From Chitinophagaceae bacterium (GTDB taxonomy: Bacteria; Bacteroidota; Bacteroidia; Chitinophagales; Chitinophagaceae), in the NCBI GenBank assembly GCA_016703625.1, contig JADJBP010000001.1:871001-935000 (forward strand): a stretch of DNA of 64,000 nt, given 5' to 3'. Shown piece by piece: positions 18,601 through 25,618 of this stretch (position 1 is the first letter of the stretch; the number at the start of each line of letters is the position of its first letter). The notes beneath the pieces are model-generated. The model was not told the origin of the DNA. It searched no databases and saw only the letters and a list, made by a program, of their open reading frames with translations. The position numbers were made by a program, and so were the translations under genes.

Positions 18601-18978
18601 GCAGGTTACGAACAGAAAGATCCGCTGGTGATCTATAAGATAGAAGCCTTCGGTGCTTTTAAGCAAATGGATGACCAGGTGAATAAGGATATTGTAAGTT
18701 TCCTTTGCCATGCGCAGATACCGATGGAGCAAACCAATGCCGGGCAGATCCGTGAAGGAAGGGAGCGCAAAACAGATATGAGCAGGATGCGCCAGCGTAA
18801 GGAAGAATTTGCCGGAGCCGGTGGACCCGAACACCTGAGTGCAGAAAATGATTATATAGATCCGTCATCGCAAATAAAACAGGAACCCATACGCGTAGAA
18901 AAAGCGCCGGGTAGAAATGATCTTTGTCCCTGCGGCAGCGGCAAAAAGTATAAGCATTGCCATGGCAAGGATGTGTAA
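15649..18978 (+). CDS. secA: Preprotein translocase ATPase SecA
   Basis: Motor of the Sec pathway that drives unfolded preproteins through SecYEG. Seen: the helicase Walker A region MATGEGKTLVSTLPAYL near residue 190, the DEAD-box equivalent VDEVDSVLIDDARTPL near 300, motif VI with RQLRGRAGRQGDPG near 725, and a C-terminal zinc-binding CPCGSGKKYKHCHG near 1092. The 1109-aa length exceeds the E. coli protein by about 200 residues, as is usual in Bacteroidota. Start chosen at the first ATG in frame. Codon use is like the neighbours and there is no frame damage. Confidence 0.97.
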   Translation: MIGTISKLFGGNKSEKDVKKIRPVVEQINRFFNEYRSLTNDELRNKTAEFKQRIATHLNSISTEIANKQKAAEDLPIDDINGKDIFYKEIDELKKEKDKQLEVVLQELLPEAFAAVKETSRRFMENTTLESTATELDRTLAAKKDNIIIEGDKAIYKNTWTAGGGTVTWNMVHYDVQLIGGMVLHSGKIAEMATGEGKTLVSTLPAYLNALSGEGVHIVTVNDYLARRDGEWNGPIFEFLGLRVDCIDKHEPNSDARRHAYNADIIYGTNNEFGFDYLRDNMVHTPHEMVQRKHHFAMVDEVDSVLIDDARTPLIISGPVGHSDNTQQFFDLKPRIEKLVEAQKKVVNQFLIEAKKKIAEGNDDPKDGGLALMRAHRGLPKNSALIKFLSEPGNRVKLQKSENYYLADQQKEMPKVDAELFFNIDEKNNQVDLTDQGIQLITKSGEDPEFFIIPDIATKLADIEKSSAGAEEKLQLKESLLNDYALKADRIHTVQQLLKAYTLFDKDVEYVVMDEAVKIVDEQTGRILDGRRYSDGLHQAIEAKENVKIEASTQTYATVTLQNYFRMYHKLAGMTGTAETEAGEFWSIYKLDVVTIPTNVKCIRKDEQDYVYKTKREKYKAVIDEIERLRGIGRPCLVGTTSVEVSELLARMLKQKNIPHNVLNAKQHSKEAQVVAEAGLTGAVTIATNMAGRGTDIKLGAGVKEAGGLAIIGTERHESRRVDRQLRGRAGRQGDPGSSSFFVSLEDDLMRMFGSERIAGLMDRMGYKEGEVIQHSMITKSIERAQKKVEENNFGIRKRLLEYDDVMNKQRNVVYKKRNHALFGERLALDLDNSFYSVANGLILSFKELNNHDEFKLAAIVNFGIDTSITPEELDKDDANVLSERLYHEAVTQYRHKTDKMVQQTLPIIKNIRKEQGDHIENVSVPFTDGKKLIHALANLDKYLATEGRELNDALERNITLALIDDAWKEHLRAMDDLRQSVQTAGYEQKDPLVIYKIEAFGAFKQMDDQVNKDIVSFLCHAQIPMEQTNAGQIREGRERKTDMSRMRQRKEEFAGAGGPEHLSAENDYIDPSSQIKQEPIRVEKAPGRNDLCPCGSGKKYKHCHGKDV

Positions 18979-19000
18979 AAGTTAAAGGATAAAAAAATAT

Positions 19001-19033
19001 AACCGTCTGCTTTTTAGCATGGCGGTTTTTTTT
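19001..19033 (+). terminator. Terminator of secA
   Basis: AACCGTCTGC and GCATGGCGGTT form an imperfect stem around a T-rich loop and are followed by a run of eight T residues, 23 bp after the secA stop. Confidence 0.6.
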
Positions 19034-19056
19034 ATACTATTTGTTTTTGTAATTAA

Positions 19057-19178
19057 AGTCATTGGTCATTGAGTTATTAAGTCATTGGTCATTAAGTCAT
19101 TGGTCATTAAGTTATTAAGTCAATGGTTAAATTCTTTTCAAAAAGGATTTATTATAATGACTAATGACTTAATGACTT
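19057..19178. repeat. TCATTGGTCATTAAG phrase array with inverted arm
   Basis: The left arm 19057-19126 contains at least three units of GTCATTGGTCATTAA (15-bp period) plus shorter GTTATTAA variants. The right arm 19157-19178 carries the inverted ATGACTAATGACTTAATGAC. About 30 bp of unique sequence with a CTTTTCAAAAAG palindrome lies between them. The right arm abuts the nhaA stop codon at 19178. The same phrase recurs next to tRNA-Glu at 49896. Confidence 0.75.
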
Positions 19179-20353
19179 TATATTTTCATCGCAGACGGTT
19201 TAAGCGTGAGCTTCAACCATAAAAAACCGATGGTACCGGCCACCACCGAGGCGATCAGAATGGCAATTTTTGATTCGTTTACAATGTCAGCATCTTTAAA
19301 TGCAAGCAGGGTAATGAATATCGACATCGTAAACCCGATACCGCCTAAGAAACCTGCACCGATGATATTTTTCCATTTCAGGTCGCCGGGTAAAGTACAT
19401 AGCCCCAAACCCACACCAATAAACGAAAAAAGAAAAATACCCAGCGGTTTGCCGATCACGAGGCCAAGCATAATGCCCAGGCTGTTTGTATGGCCCAGGT
19501 TATTTTGCCAGCCATCGCCAATGGCAATACACGTATTGGCAATGGCAAACAGGGGAAGGATAACAAACGCCACCGGTTTGTGTAAAATATGCTGAAGAAT
19601 ATATGAGGGTGATCTTTCGCCACCATTGCCAAAAGGAATGGCAAATGCCAGCAATACACCGGTTATGGTGGCATGCACGCCTGAGTTAAGCATAAAATAC
19701 CACATGGCAATGCCGCCAATGATGTAAGGAATTAAGTTATGTACTTTAAGCCGGTTCAATACCAGCAGCAAACCAAAGATACCAAGCGCAATAAATAAGT
19801 TTGTATAAGCGATGGTTGCAGTATAAAAAACCGCGATGATGATGATGGCACCCAGGTCATCAATAATGGCCAGTGCAGTTAAAAATACTTTTAATGAAGC
19901 AGGAACCCGGCTGCCTAAAAGTGATAAGATGCCGATGGCAAATGCAATATCTGTAGCCATGGGAATACCGGTACCTGCCTGAGTTGTAGTTCCGTAGTTC
20001 AATAAAAAAAACAGGCCGGCCGGAACAATGATGCCACCGGTTGCTGCCAGTATGGGCAGGGTTGCACTTTTTAGATCTGTGAGTTCGCCCTGGTATATTT
20101 CCCTTTCCAGTTCGAGGCCGATCAGCAGGAAAAAAATGGTCATTAACCCGTCATTGATCCAATGAACCAGGCTATGGCCGCCCAGGTCAATATGCCAGAA
20201 TTGAATATAACCATCCTGCCAGGCAGAGTTTGCCAGTAATAAAGAAATAAGGGTAACAAAAACCAGGATCAGCCCCCCGGCTTTTTCACTATCAAAGAAT
20301 TCGGTGAAGAGTTTGGTTAATTTCAATCGTTGAGTATTTTCAGTAAAAATCAA
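19178..20353 (-). CDS. nhaA: Na+/H+ antiporter NhaA
   Basis: Inner-membrane antiporter exporting Na+ for H+; regulates pH and sodium. The 391-aa protein carries about 11 hydrophobic segments. The two adjacent aspartates of the ion site are in ALAIIDDLGAIIIIAVFY near residue 170, and VALGLLIGKPLG-like ion-site residues appear as LGLVIGKPLGIFLFSFIGVG. The only in-frame start at the 5' end is TTG at 20353, which overlaps the stop of the upstream ALDH-like gene by 4 bp, suggesting translational coupling. Its link with the salvage genes upstream is unclear. Confidence 0.93.
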   Translation of the reverse strand: MIFTENTQRLKLTKLFTEFFDSEKAGGLILVFVTLISLLLANSAWQDGYIQFWHIDLGGHSLVHWINDGLMTIFFLLIGLELEREIYQGELTDLKSATLPILAATGGIIVPAGLFFLLNYGTTTQAGTGIPMATDIAFAIGILSLLGSRVPASLKVFLTALAIIDDLGAIIIIAVFYTATIAYTNLFIALGIFGLLLVLNRLKVHNLIPYIIGGIAMWYFMLNSGVHATITGVLLAFAIPFGNGGERSPSYILQHILHKPVAFVILPLFAIANTCIAIGDGWQNNLGHTNSLGIMLGLVIGKPLGIFLFSFIGVGLGLCTLPGDLKWKNIIGAGFLGGIGFTMSIFITLLAFKDADIVNESKIAILIASVVAGTIGFLWLKLTLKPSAMKI

Positions 20354-21255
20354 TACCCCGCCTTAGCCCCGCCAATATTCTCGATCGGGTGCCAGGTGGT
20401 TTTTATTTCCTGGAAGTCCATGATAAAGTAAGGAGATTGGCCTGTTTCATCTGCCCATTTCACTTTATCATACAGCACAACCCTTTTTACATTGAGCGCT
20501 GATTTTTCTTTGATCATTTTTTGTGTGGCTGCATCGGCTTCACAAAAAACAGTTGCATTCACATCCATATGATCGGCAAAGAAAGTAACCAATTCTGCCA
20601 CTTTACCGGTAAGAATATTTACCACGCCGCCCGGAAGATCAGAACTGTTAAGCACTTCGGCAAATGTTACGGCACAAAGTGGTTTGGTAGCAGAAGCTAA
20701 AACGATACCCGTATTTCCGCCGGCAATGATGGGCGCAATAACAGAAACCAATCCTAATAAAGAATCGTTTTGCGGAGCAATAGCAGCTACTACACCAGTT
20801 GGCTCTGGAACAGAAAAATTAAAATGTGATGAAGCAACGGGGTTTACGGAACTGTATAACTGCTGAAATTTATCACACCATCCGCTGTAATAGATCAGGC
20901 GGTCAATACAAAGGTTCACTTCTTTTTCTGCCTGTACTTTATTTGAATCCTGCCTTGTAAGTTCATCAATGAACTGTGCTTTTCTGCCTTCCAGCATTTC
21001 GGCAATGCGGTATAAAATCTGTCCGCGGTTAAATGCTGCTCTTCCGCTCCAGCCGCCAAAAGCATTCCTGGCTGCAACAACGGCGTCCCTGAAATCTTTT
21101 CTTGAACCCAGGCATACATTGGCAAGATATTCTCCTTTGCTGTTGGTTGCCATGTAATACCTGCCGGATTCGGTACGGGGAAATTGACCGCCGATGTATA
21201 TTTTGTAGGTTTTTAAAACTTCAAGTCGTTTTTTTTCAACTAATGCTTTTGCCAT
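20350..21255 (-). CDS. Truncated ALDH-like protein without catalytic cysteine
   Basis: A 301-aa protein homologous to the N-terminal two-thirds of an aldehyde dehydrogenase: YKIYIGGQFPRTESGRYYMA, AARNAFGGWSGRAAFNRGQI, then VAAIAPQNDSLLGLVSVIAP. The protein ends at KTTWHPIENIGGAKAGY without any Gly-x-x-Cys catalytic loop, so it cannot be an active ALDH. No frame break explains this; the end looks natural. The gene follows a complete ALDH by about 75 bp. Together they reproduce the two-domain layout of ALDH16, in which the second domain is inactive and structural. A scaffold or dimerisation role is therefore inferred. Confidence 0.8.
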   Translation of the reverse strand: MAKALVEKKRLEVLKTYKIYIGGQFPRTESGRYYMATNSKGEYLANVCLGSRKDFRDAVVAARNAFGGWSGRAAFNRGQILYRIAEMLEGRKAQFIDELTRQDSNKVQAEKEVNLCIDRLIYYSGWCDKFQQLYSSVNPVASSHFNFSVPEPTGVVAAIAPQNDSLLGLVSVIAPIIAGGNTGIVLASATKPLCAVTFAEVLNSSDLPGGVVNILTGKVAELVTFFADHMDVNATVFCEADAATQKMIKEKSALNVKRVVLYDKVKWADETGQSPYFIMDFQEIKTTWHPIENIGGAKAGY

Positions 21256-21270
21256 GTTGTATTTTTTTTG

Positions 21271-21325
21271 CCGGTAAGTCGGGAAGGCGTTTTATTTTCC
21301 TTTTCGCCTTTCCGTCTTCCCGGCG
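21271..21325. repeat. GGGAAGGCG inverted phrase pair
   Basis: GCCGGTAAGTCGGGAAGGCG is followed, after a T-rich spacer, by CGCCTTTCCGTCTTCCCGGC. The two arms are near-perfect inverted repeats and lie between the two ALDH genes. They could act as an mRNA processing or stability hairpin between the cistrons. Confidence 0.6.
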
Positions 21326-21329
21326 ATTT

Positions 21330-22814
21330 TTATTTTATCAAATTGATATACGCAGATAACCCATGCAAACCGCCTTCTCTTCCATATCCACTTTCTTTAT
21401 AACCACCAAACGGTGAAGTAGGGTCAAACTTATTAAATGTATTGGCCCAGATAACGCCGGCTCTTAATTTTGTTGTAAGATTGAAAATCTTGGAACCCTT
21501 GTCTGTCCAAACACCTGCAGAAAGTCCGTATGGCGAATTGTTTGCTTTTTCTATCACTTCATCATCGGTCCTGAAACTCTGTATAGCCAGTACGGGCCCG
21601 AAAATTTCTTCCTGTGCAATGCGGTTGCTTTGGGCAACGTTTGTAAATATGGTTGGCCTGCAATAGAATCCTTTCTTTGGAATGGCGCATGAACTCTGGT
21701 ACATTTCTGCACCTTCCTGCTGGCCAATTTTAATGTATTTATTAATGATATCCAGTTGTGCTTTTGAATTGATGGCGCCAATGTCAGTATTCTTATCCAT
21801 CGGGTCACCAACAATTAAAGTTTCCAACCTGTCTTTTAATTTACGAACCACTGCTGCAAAAACCGATTCCTGTACATACAACCTGGAGCCGGCACAACAC
21901 ACATGGCCCTGGTTAAAGAAGATACCGTTGATAACCCCTTCCACAGCCTGGTCGAGCGGCGCATCATCAAAAATGATATTGGCGGCTTTACCACCCAGTT
22001 CAAGTGTTGCTTTTTTATTGGTGCCTGCAATGGCACGCTGAATAATTTTTCCTACTTCAGTAGAGCCGGTGAAAGCAATCTTATTGATATCAGCATGATT
22101 AACAATGGCAGCACCTGTTGCCCCTGCACCGGTAATAATATTTACAACACCCGGTGGAAGGTCTGCTTCCTGTATGATCTCAGCAAGTTTTAATGCCGTG
22201 AGTGAAGTATTTTCGGCAGGTTTTAAAACAACCGTATTGCCACAGGCCAGTGCCGGCGCTATTTTCCAGGCAGCCATCAGCAAAGGGAAATTCCAGGGGA
22301 TGATCTGGCCGGCTACACCCAATGGTTCTGTTTTGCGGTTTGGAAATGCATATTCCAGTTTATCGGCCCAGCCTGCATAATAAAAGAAATGATTGGCGGC
22401 TGTGGGTACATCAAAATCCCTGCTCTCGCGGATAGGTTTGCCGCCATCGAGTGTTTCAATGATGGCAAATTCTCTTGCACGTTCCTGGATCATGCGGGCA
22501 ATGCGGTAAATATATTTGGCCCTTTCTGCAGGCGGCATTTTTTTCCAGGTCTTATCATATGCCGTCCTGGCAGATTTCACCGCTTTGTTTACATCTGCTG
22601 TGTTGGCTTCGGCGATCATGGAAAGTTTTTCTTCGGTTGCCGGGTTGATAGTAGCAAAATATTTTTTACTGACCGGTTTCTCAAACTTACCATTGATGAA
22701 CAGGTCGTACTGCGGATCAATTTTGGCAGCACGCTTACTTTCAGGTGCAGGAGCAAGGTTTCTTGCACTGTCGAATTTTAATTTAAGGGTATTTTTTTTT
22801 GCAACTTTTGCCAT
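21330..22814 (-). CDS. Aldehyde dehydrogenase (catalytic partner, ALDH16-like)
   Basis: A 494-aa NAD(P) aldehyde dehydrogenase from the ATG at 22814; a GTG 33 bp upstream is possible but lies in a repeat. Seen: YDLFINGKFEKPVSKKYFA at the start, the cofactor loop QIIPWNFPLLMAAWKIAPAL, FTGSTEVGKII, general-base glutamate in ATLELGGKAANIIFDDAP and nucleophile in NQGHVCCAGSRLYV. The context with deoC and a nucleoside phosphorylase suggests that it oxidises acetaldehyde from deoxyribose-5-phosphate cleavage. It is paired with an inactive ALDH-like gene downstream. Confidence 0.88.
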   Translation of the reverse strand: MAKVAKKNTLKLKFDSARNLAPAPESKRAAKIDPQYDLFINGKFEKPVSKKYFATINPATEEKLSMIAEANTADVNKAVKSARTAYDKTWKKMPPAERAKYIYRIARMIQERAREFAIIETLDGGKPIRESRDFDVPTAANHFFYYAGWADKLEYAFPNRKTEPLGVAGQIIPWNFPLLMAAWKIAPALACGNTVVLKPAENTSLTALKLAEIIQEADLPPGVVNIITGAGATGAAIVNHADINKIAFTGSTEVGKIIQRAIAGTNKKATLELGGKAANIIFDDAPLDQAVEGVINGIFFNQGHVCCAGSRLYVQESVFAAVVRKLKDRLETLIVGDPMDKNTDIGAINSKAQLDIINKYIKIGQQEGAEMYQSSCAIPKKGFYCRPTIFTNVAQSNRIAQEEIFGPVLAIQSFRTDDEVIEKANNSPYGLSAGVWTDKGSKIFNLTTKLRAGVIWANTFNKFDPTSPFGGYKESGYGREGGLHGLSAYINLIK

Positions 22815-22840
22815 TGTAATTTTTTTATCTGTATTTTTTT

Positions 22841-22911
22841 GTTTCACGCAGAGGGCGCAGGGGAGCAGGGGAAGCAGGAAAAAAAGCGTTCTTTGCTACT
22901 CAGTGTGAAAC
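22841..22911. repeat. GTTTCAC-ended purine-rich phrase array
   Basis: GTTTCAC at 22841 and its inverse GTGAAAC at 22905-22911 bracket a purine-rich repeat (GCGCAGGGGAGCAGGGGAAG). The right end overlaps the deoC stop codon. CGCAGAG in the left arm is the same phrase found in the array at 51304. Confidence 0.6.
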
Positions 22912-23822
22912 TAATCTATTGTAAAATAATTTGCCGATTGATAAACGCCTGTCTTCTGTTTCATCAACTGCATCAGTATATCATTGGCCAGGCTGCTTGC
23001 GCCAAACCTGAACCACTCATTATTCATCCAGCCTTCGCCCAGTGTTTCATTCAGCATCACCAAATAATGCAAAGCCAGTTTCGATTTTGAAATGCCGCCG
23101 GCGGGTTTCATGGCGATCTTTTTCCCGGTCTTATAATAAAAATCACGGATGGCTTCCAGCATGACCAGTGTTACGGGCATGGTTGCAGCGGGTGAAATTT
23201 TCCCGGTGGAAGTTTTAATGAAATCGGCACCGGCATACATGGCAATATCACTTGCCTTGCGTACTTTATCATAAGTAACCAGTTCCCCGGTTTCCAATAT
23301 CACTTTTAAACGGGCTTCACCGCAGGCTTCTTTAATGGCTGCAATTTCATCAAATACAAAATTGTATTCGCCTTCCAGGAATTTTCCCCTGGAAATAACC
23401 ATGTCCACTTCATCAGCGCCGTTCTGCACGGCAAATTTGGTATCTCTTATTTTGATATCACGGGGTGCCTGCCCGCTGGGGAATGCAGTGGCAACGGATG
23501 CCACTTTTATTCCTGAATTGCCCAAAGCAGTTTTTGCTGTCTTTACCATCGACGGATAAACGCAAATAGCTGCCACAGTCGGTAAACCAGGGTAAGCATC
23601 ATGGAGGTGCTGTGCCTTGTAACAAAGCTGTTTCACTTTGCCTTCTGTATCTTTTCCTTCCAGCGTGGTAAGATCGATCATGTTCAGGGCAAGCATCAAA
23701 CCATTTATCTTGGTCTCATTTTTAATACTGCGCTTGGTGAACCGGGAAGCTCTTTCTTCAATACCCACCTGGTCAACATGAACAGGAGTTGCAAAGTCGG
23801 GAATCGTTTTTGTTAAGATCAT
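22911..23822 (-). CDS. deoC: Deoxyribose-phosphate aldolase (long form)
   Basis: Class I aldolase that splits 2-deoxyribose-5-phosphate into acetaldehyde and glyceraldehyde-3-phosphate. The Schiff-base lysine lies in AGADFIKTSTGKISPAAT near residue 200, and the second active-site lysine in KIAMKPAGGISKSKLAL near 240. ADEVDMVISRG near 138 is also conserved. At 303 aa it belongs to the longer DeoC group. Gene order (phosphorylase, deoC, ALDH, ALDH-like) outlines a deoxynucleoside-to-acetate route. Confidence 0.93.
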   Translation of the reverse strand: MILTKTIPDFATPVHVDQVGIEERASRFTKRSIKNETKINGLMLALNMIDLTTLEGKDTEGKVKQLCYKAQHLHDAYPGLPTVAAICVYPSMVKTAKTALGNSGIKVASVATAFPSGQAPRDIKIRDTKFAVQNGADEVDMVISRGKFLEGEYNFVFDEIAAIKEACGEARLKVILETGELVTYDKVRKASDIAMYAGADFIKTSTGKISPAATMPVTLVMLEAIRDFYYKTGKKIAMKPAGGISKSKLALHYLVMLNETLGEGWMNNEWFRFGASSLANDILMQLMKQKTGVYQSANYFTID

Positions 23823-23843
23823 TATATTTTTATTTTGTCCTGG

Positions 23844-23890
23844 TACCTACCCGGTGAGCCACCGCAAGACGGTGGCTCACCGGGTAGGTA
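23844..23890. repeat. Perfect 21-bp inverted repeat, 5-nt loop
   Basis: Positions 23844-23864 (from TACCTACCCGG to AGCCACCG) are exactly complementary to 23870-23890 around the loop CAAGA. The perfect hairpin fills most of the 69-bp gap between the nucleoside phosphorylase and deoC genes. No T tract follows on either strand, so it looks more like a REP-type or processing hairpin than a terminator. Confidence 0.9.
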
Positions 23891-23891
23891 A

Positions 23892-24767
23892 CTAAGAAGC
23901 CGTTAATGCTTCCAGTGCTTTTTTGATCATTTTTTCAACAGCCGCATCACTGTCTTTTGAAAACTCCTTTACCACGCGGTTTGCAATGATGGCATTTACG
24001 CTCAGGCATTCATGCCCCATCAGTTTTCCCAAACCATAAATGGCCGAGGTTTCCATTTCAAAGTTAGTGATTCGGTGATTATTAAAATTGAAATGCGTAA
24101 GCCTGTCAACCAGTTCTGGGCTGTTTAATCCCAAACGCAATACCCTTCCCTGCGGCCCAAAAAATCCAGGGCAGGTTACCGTTATGCCTTTGTGGAAATG
24201 GTCACCGAATTTTTGCAGCAACAGGTCACTGCCACTGAATGCGTATGGCCTGGTTATATTCATATCCAAACCGGTTTGTTCTGTAAATGCATTTGCCATT
24301 TCCTGATCAGCCGCCGTTTTTTCATACTTATAAAAATTAAGCAGGTTATCCAGGCCCAATCCATGTGTTGATGCCACAAAACTGTCAACCGGGATATCGG
24401 CCTGTAATGAACCCGATGTGCCAAAGCGGATGATATGTAATTTGGCCAGTTTTTCTTTTATTGTTCTTGTTTCAAAATCAATATTGGCGAGTGCATCAGG
24501 TTCGTTAAAAACGATATCAATATTATCGGGACCGATACCGGTTGAAATAACCGATACATGTTTATTGCCGATATAGCCGGTATGGGTGATGAACTCACGG
24601 TGTTGTAACCGGTGTTCTATCTTATCAAAATGAGCACTTACTTTTTTTACTCTTTCCGGGTCACCAACCACAATAATGGTGTCGGCCAGTTCTTCGGGCC
24701 TTACATCCAAATGGTAAATAGCACCACGGCTGTTGATGATGAGTTCAGATTCTGCGATTCGTTGCAT
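23892..24767 (-). CDS. Nucleoside phosphorylase (uridine phosphorylase family)
   Basis: Phosphorolyses (deoxy)nucleosides to base and (deoxy)ribose-1-phosphate. Seen: the phosphate-binding VVGDPERVKKVS near residue 34, VISTGIGPDNIDIV near 74, IIRFGTSGSLQADIP near 112 and the substrate-binding NFEMETSAIYGLGK near 240. The 291-aa length and FETS-like motif fit the Udp branch of the PNP/UDP family. Its position upstream of deoC supports deoxynucleoside salvage, although no phosphopentomutase is in the window. Confidence 0.88.
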   Translation of the reverse strand: MQRIAESELIINSRGAIYHLDVRPEELADTIIVVGDPERVKKVSAHFDKIEHRLQHREFITHTGYIGNKHVSVISTGIGPDNIDIVFNEPDALANIDFETRTIKEKLAKLHIIRFGTSGSLQADIPVDSFVASTHGLGLDNLLNFYKYEKTAADQEMANAFTEQTGLDMNITRPYAFSGSDLLLQKFGDHFHKGITVTCPGFFGPQGRVLRLGLNSPELVDRLTHFNFNNHRITNFEMETSAIYGLGKLMGHECLSVNAIIANRVVKEFSKDSDAAVEKMIKKALEALTAS

Positions 24768-24892
24768 AAGTTAACCGTTATTGAATAAAGATACCAAAAA
24801 TGAACCTGAATCATTTTTTTAGATGCTGTTTGAAGAAAGGCTGTAGCAGATCTGTTTATAATAAATACAACAGGGATCGCAATAAATCCGGT

Positions 24893-25477
24893 TTACTGGG
24901 CGATCCTTTTCTGTTTCCGGAGCCGTTTTGGCCCATACCAAAGCCAGAAACCGGAAATGGTAAGCATGAGTAAAGAAAGGCCCATAATGGTTGTATAGGA
25001 TAATTTGAACTGGTCATTTTCAGTATTGAATAATACGTCCAGTATCGTTCCGTCATGTATATTCTCAATGATATCCGACCTTCTCCGTTCAACCAGCAAA
25101 ACCTTGCCTGTGGTGCCATCCAGCTGAATTTCCCAGTAATCATCCGCAAAAACAAATTTCACCATTCCTTTTTGCGGCCTGGCATCGATCCTTTCCAGTT
25201 CATCAGAAAGGCCTGCTGATACGGAATCGTGCAAAGCCTTAACTGCAATGCCCCGGAGGCTGTCGATCGGGAGCCAGGTTTTAAGGTCTTTTGAAATACC
25301 TGTTGCAGATGGCGGAAGTATAAGCCCGCCGGAATTTTTTTTCCATCCAAGCAATAAACCGGACACATAAACAACCAAAAAGAAAGCGAATAAAAAAATG
25401 GCGATGGTTCTGTGTATTTTTCTTAAAACCCTGATCAGGTTTGCCGGTTTATAGTATCGGGAATTTTTTGTTGTCAT
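24893..25477 (-). CDS. PepSY-domain membrane protein
   Basis: A 194-aa protein with an N-terminal segment RVLRKIHRTIAIFLFAFFLV typical of PepSY-associated transmembrane helices. A periplasmic PepSY-like region follows (FADDYWEIQLDGTTGKVLLV near 110), then a second transmembrane helix near the C-terminus (IMGLSLLMLTISGFWLWYG) and a basic end. Such proteins are often linked to iron uptake or respiration, but nothing nearby supports this. It appears to stand alone. Confidence 0.8.
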   Translation of the reverse strand: MTTKNSRYYKPANLIRVLRKIHRTIAIFLFAFFLVVYVSGLLLGWKKNSGGLILPPSATGISKDLKTWLPIDSLRGIAVKALHDSVSAGLSDELERIDARPQKGMVKFVFADDYWEIQLDGTTGKVLLVERRRSDIIENIHDGTILDVLFNTENDQFKLSYTTIMGLSLLMLTISGFWLWYGPKRLRKQKRIAQ

Positions 25478-25565
25478 GTAAATATTAATGCTTCATGCTG
25501 TTGCCTGATTTAGCACAAGTTACAAATAATCTGTTGTGAAACCGGGCTGATACCTGTTATAAACA

Positions 25566-25598
25566 AATGCAGGATCATTGTAAAACTGATCCTGCATT
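25566..25598 (-). terminator. Terminator of the amidohydrolase pair
   Basis: AATGCAGGATCA (25566-25577) pairs perfectly with TGATCCTGCATT (25587-25598), just after the stop of the leftward amidohydrolase gene. A-rich and T-rich flanks lie on both sides. Confidence 0.75.
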
Positions 25599-25618
25599 AA
25601 AAAAAACATTTAAAATTT

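Noticed and set aside
19057..19178. Possible CRISPR array in the secA-nhaA gap
   Set aside because: Units are 15 bp and adjoin one another without spacers, an inverted arm is present, and no cas gene occurs in the window.
20350..21255. ALDH-like gene truncated by a sequencing error
   Set aside because: The downstream sequence encodes NhaA in another frame at once, with no remnant of an ALDH catalytic domain, and the end of the protein looks natural.
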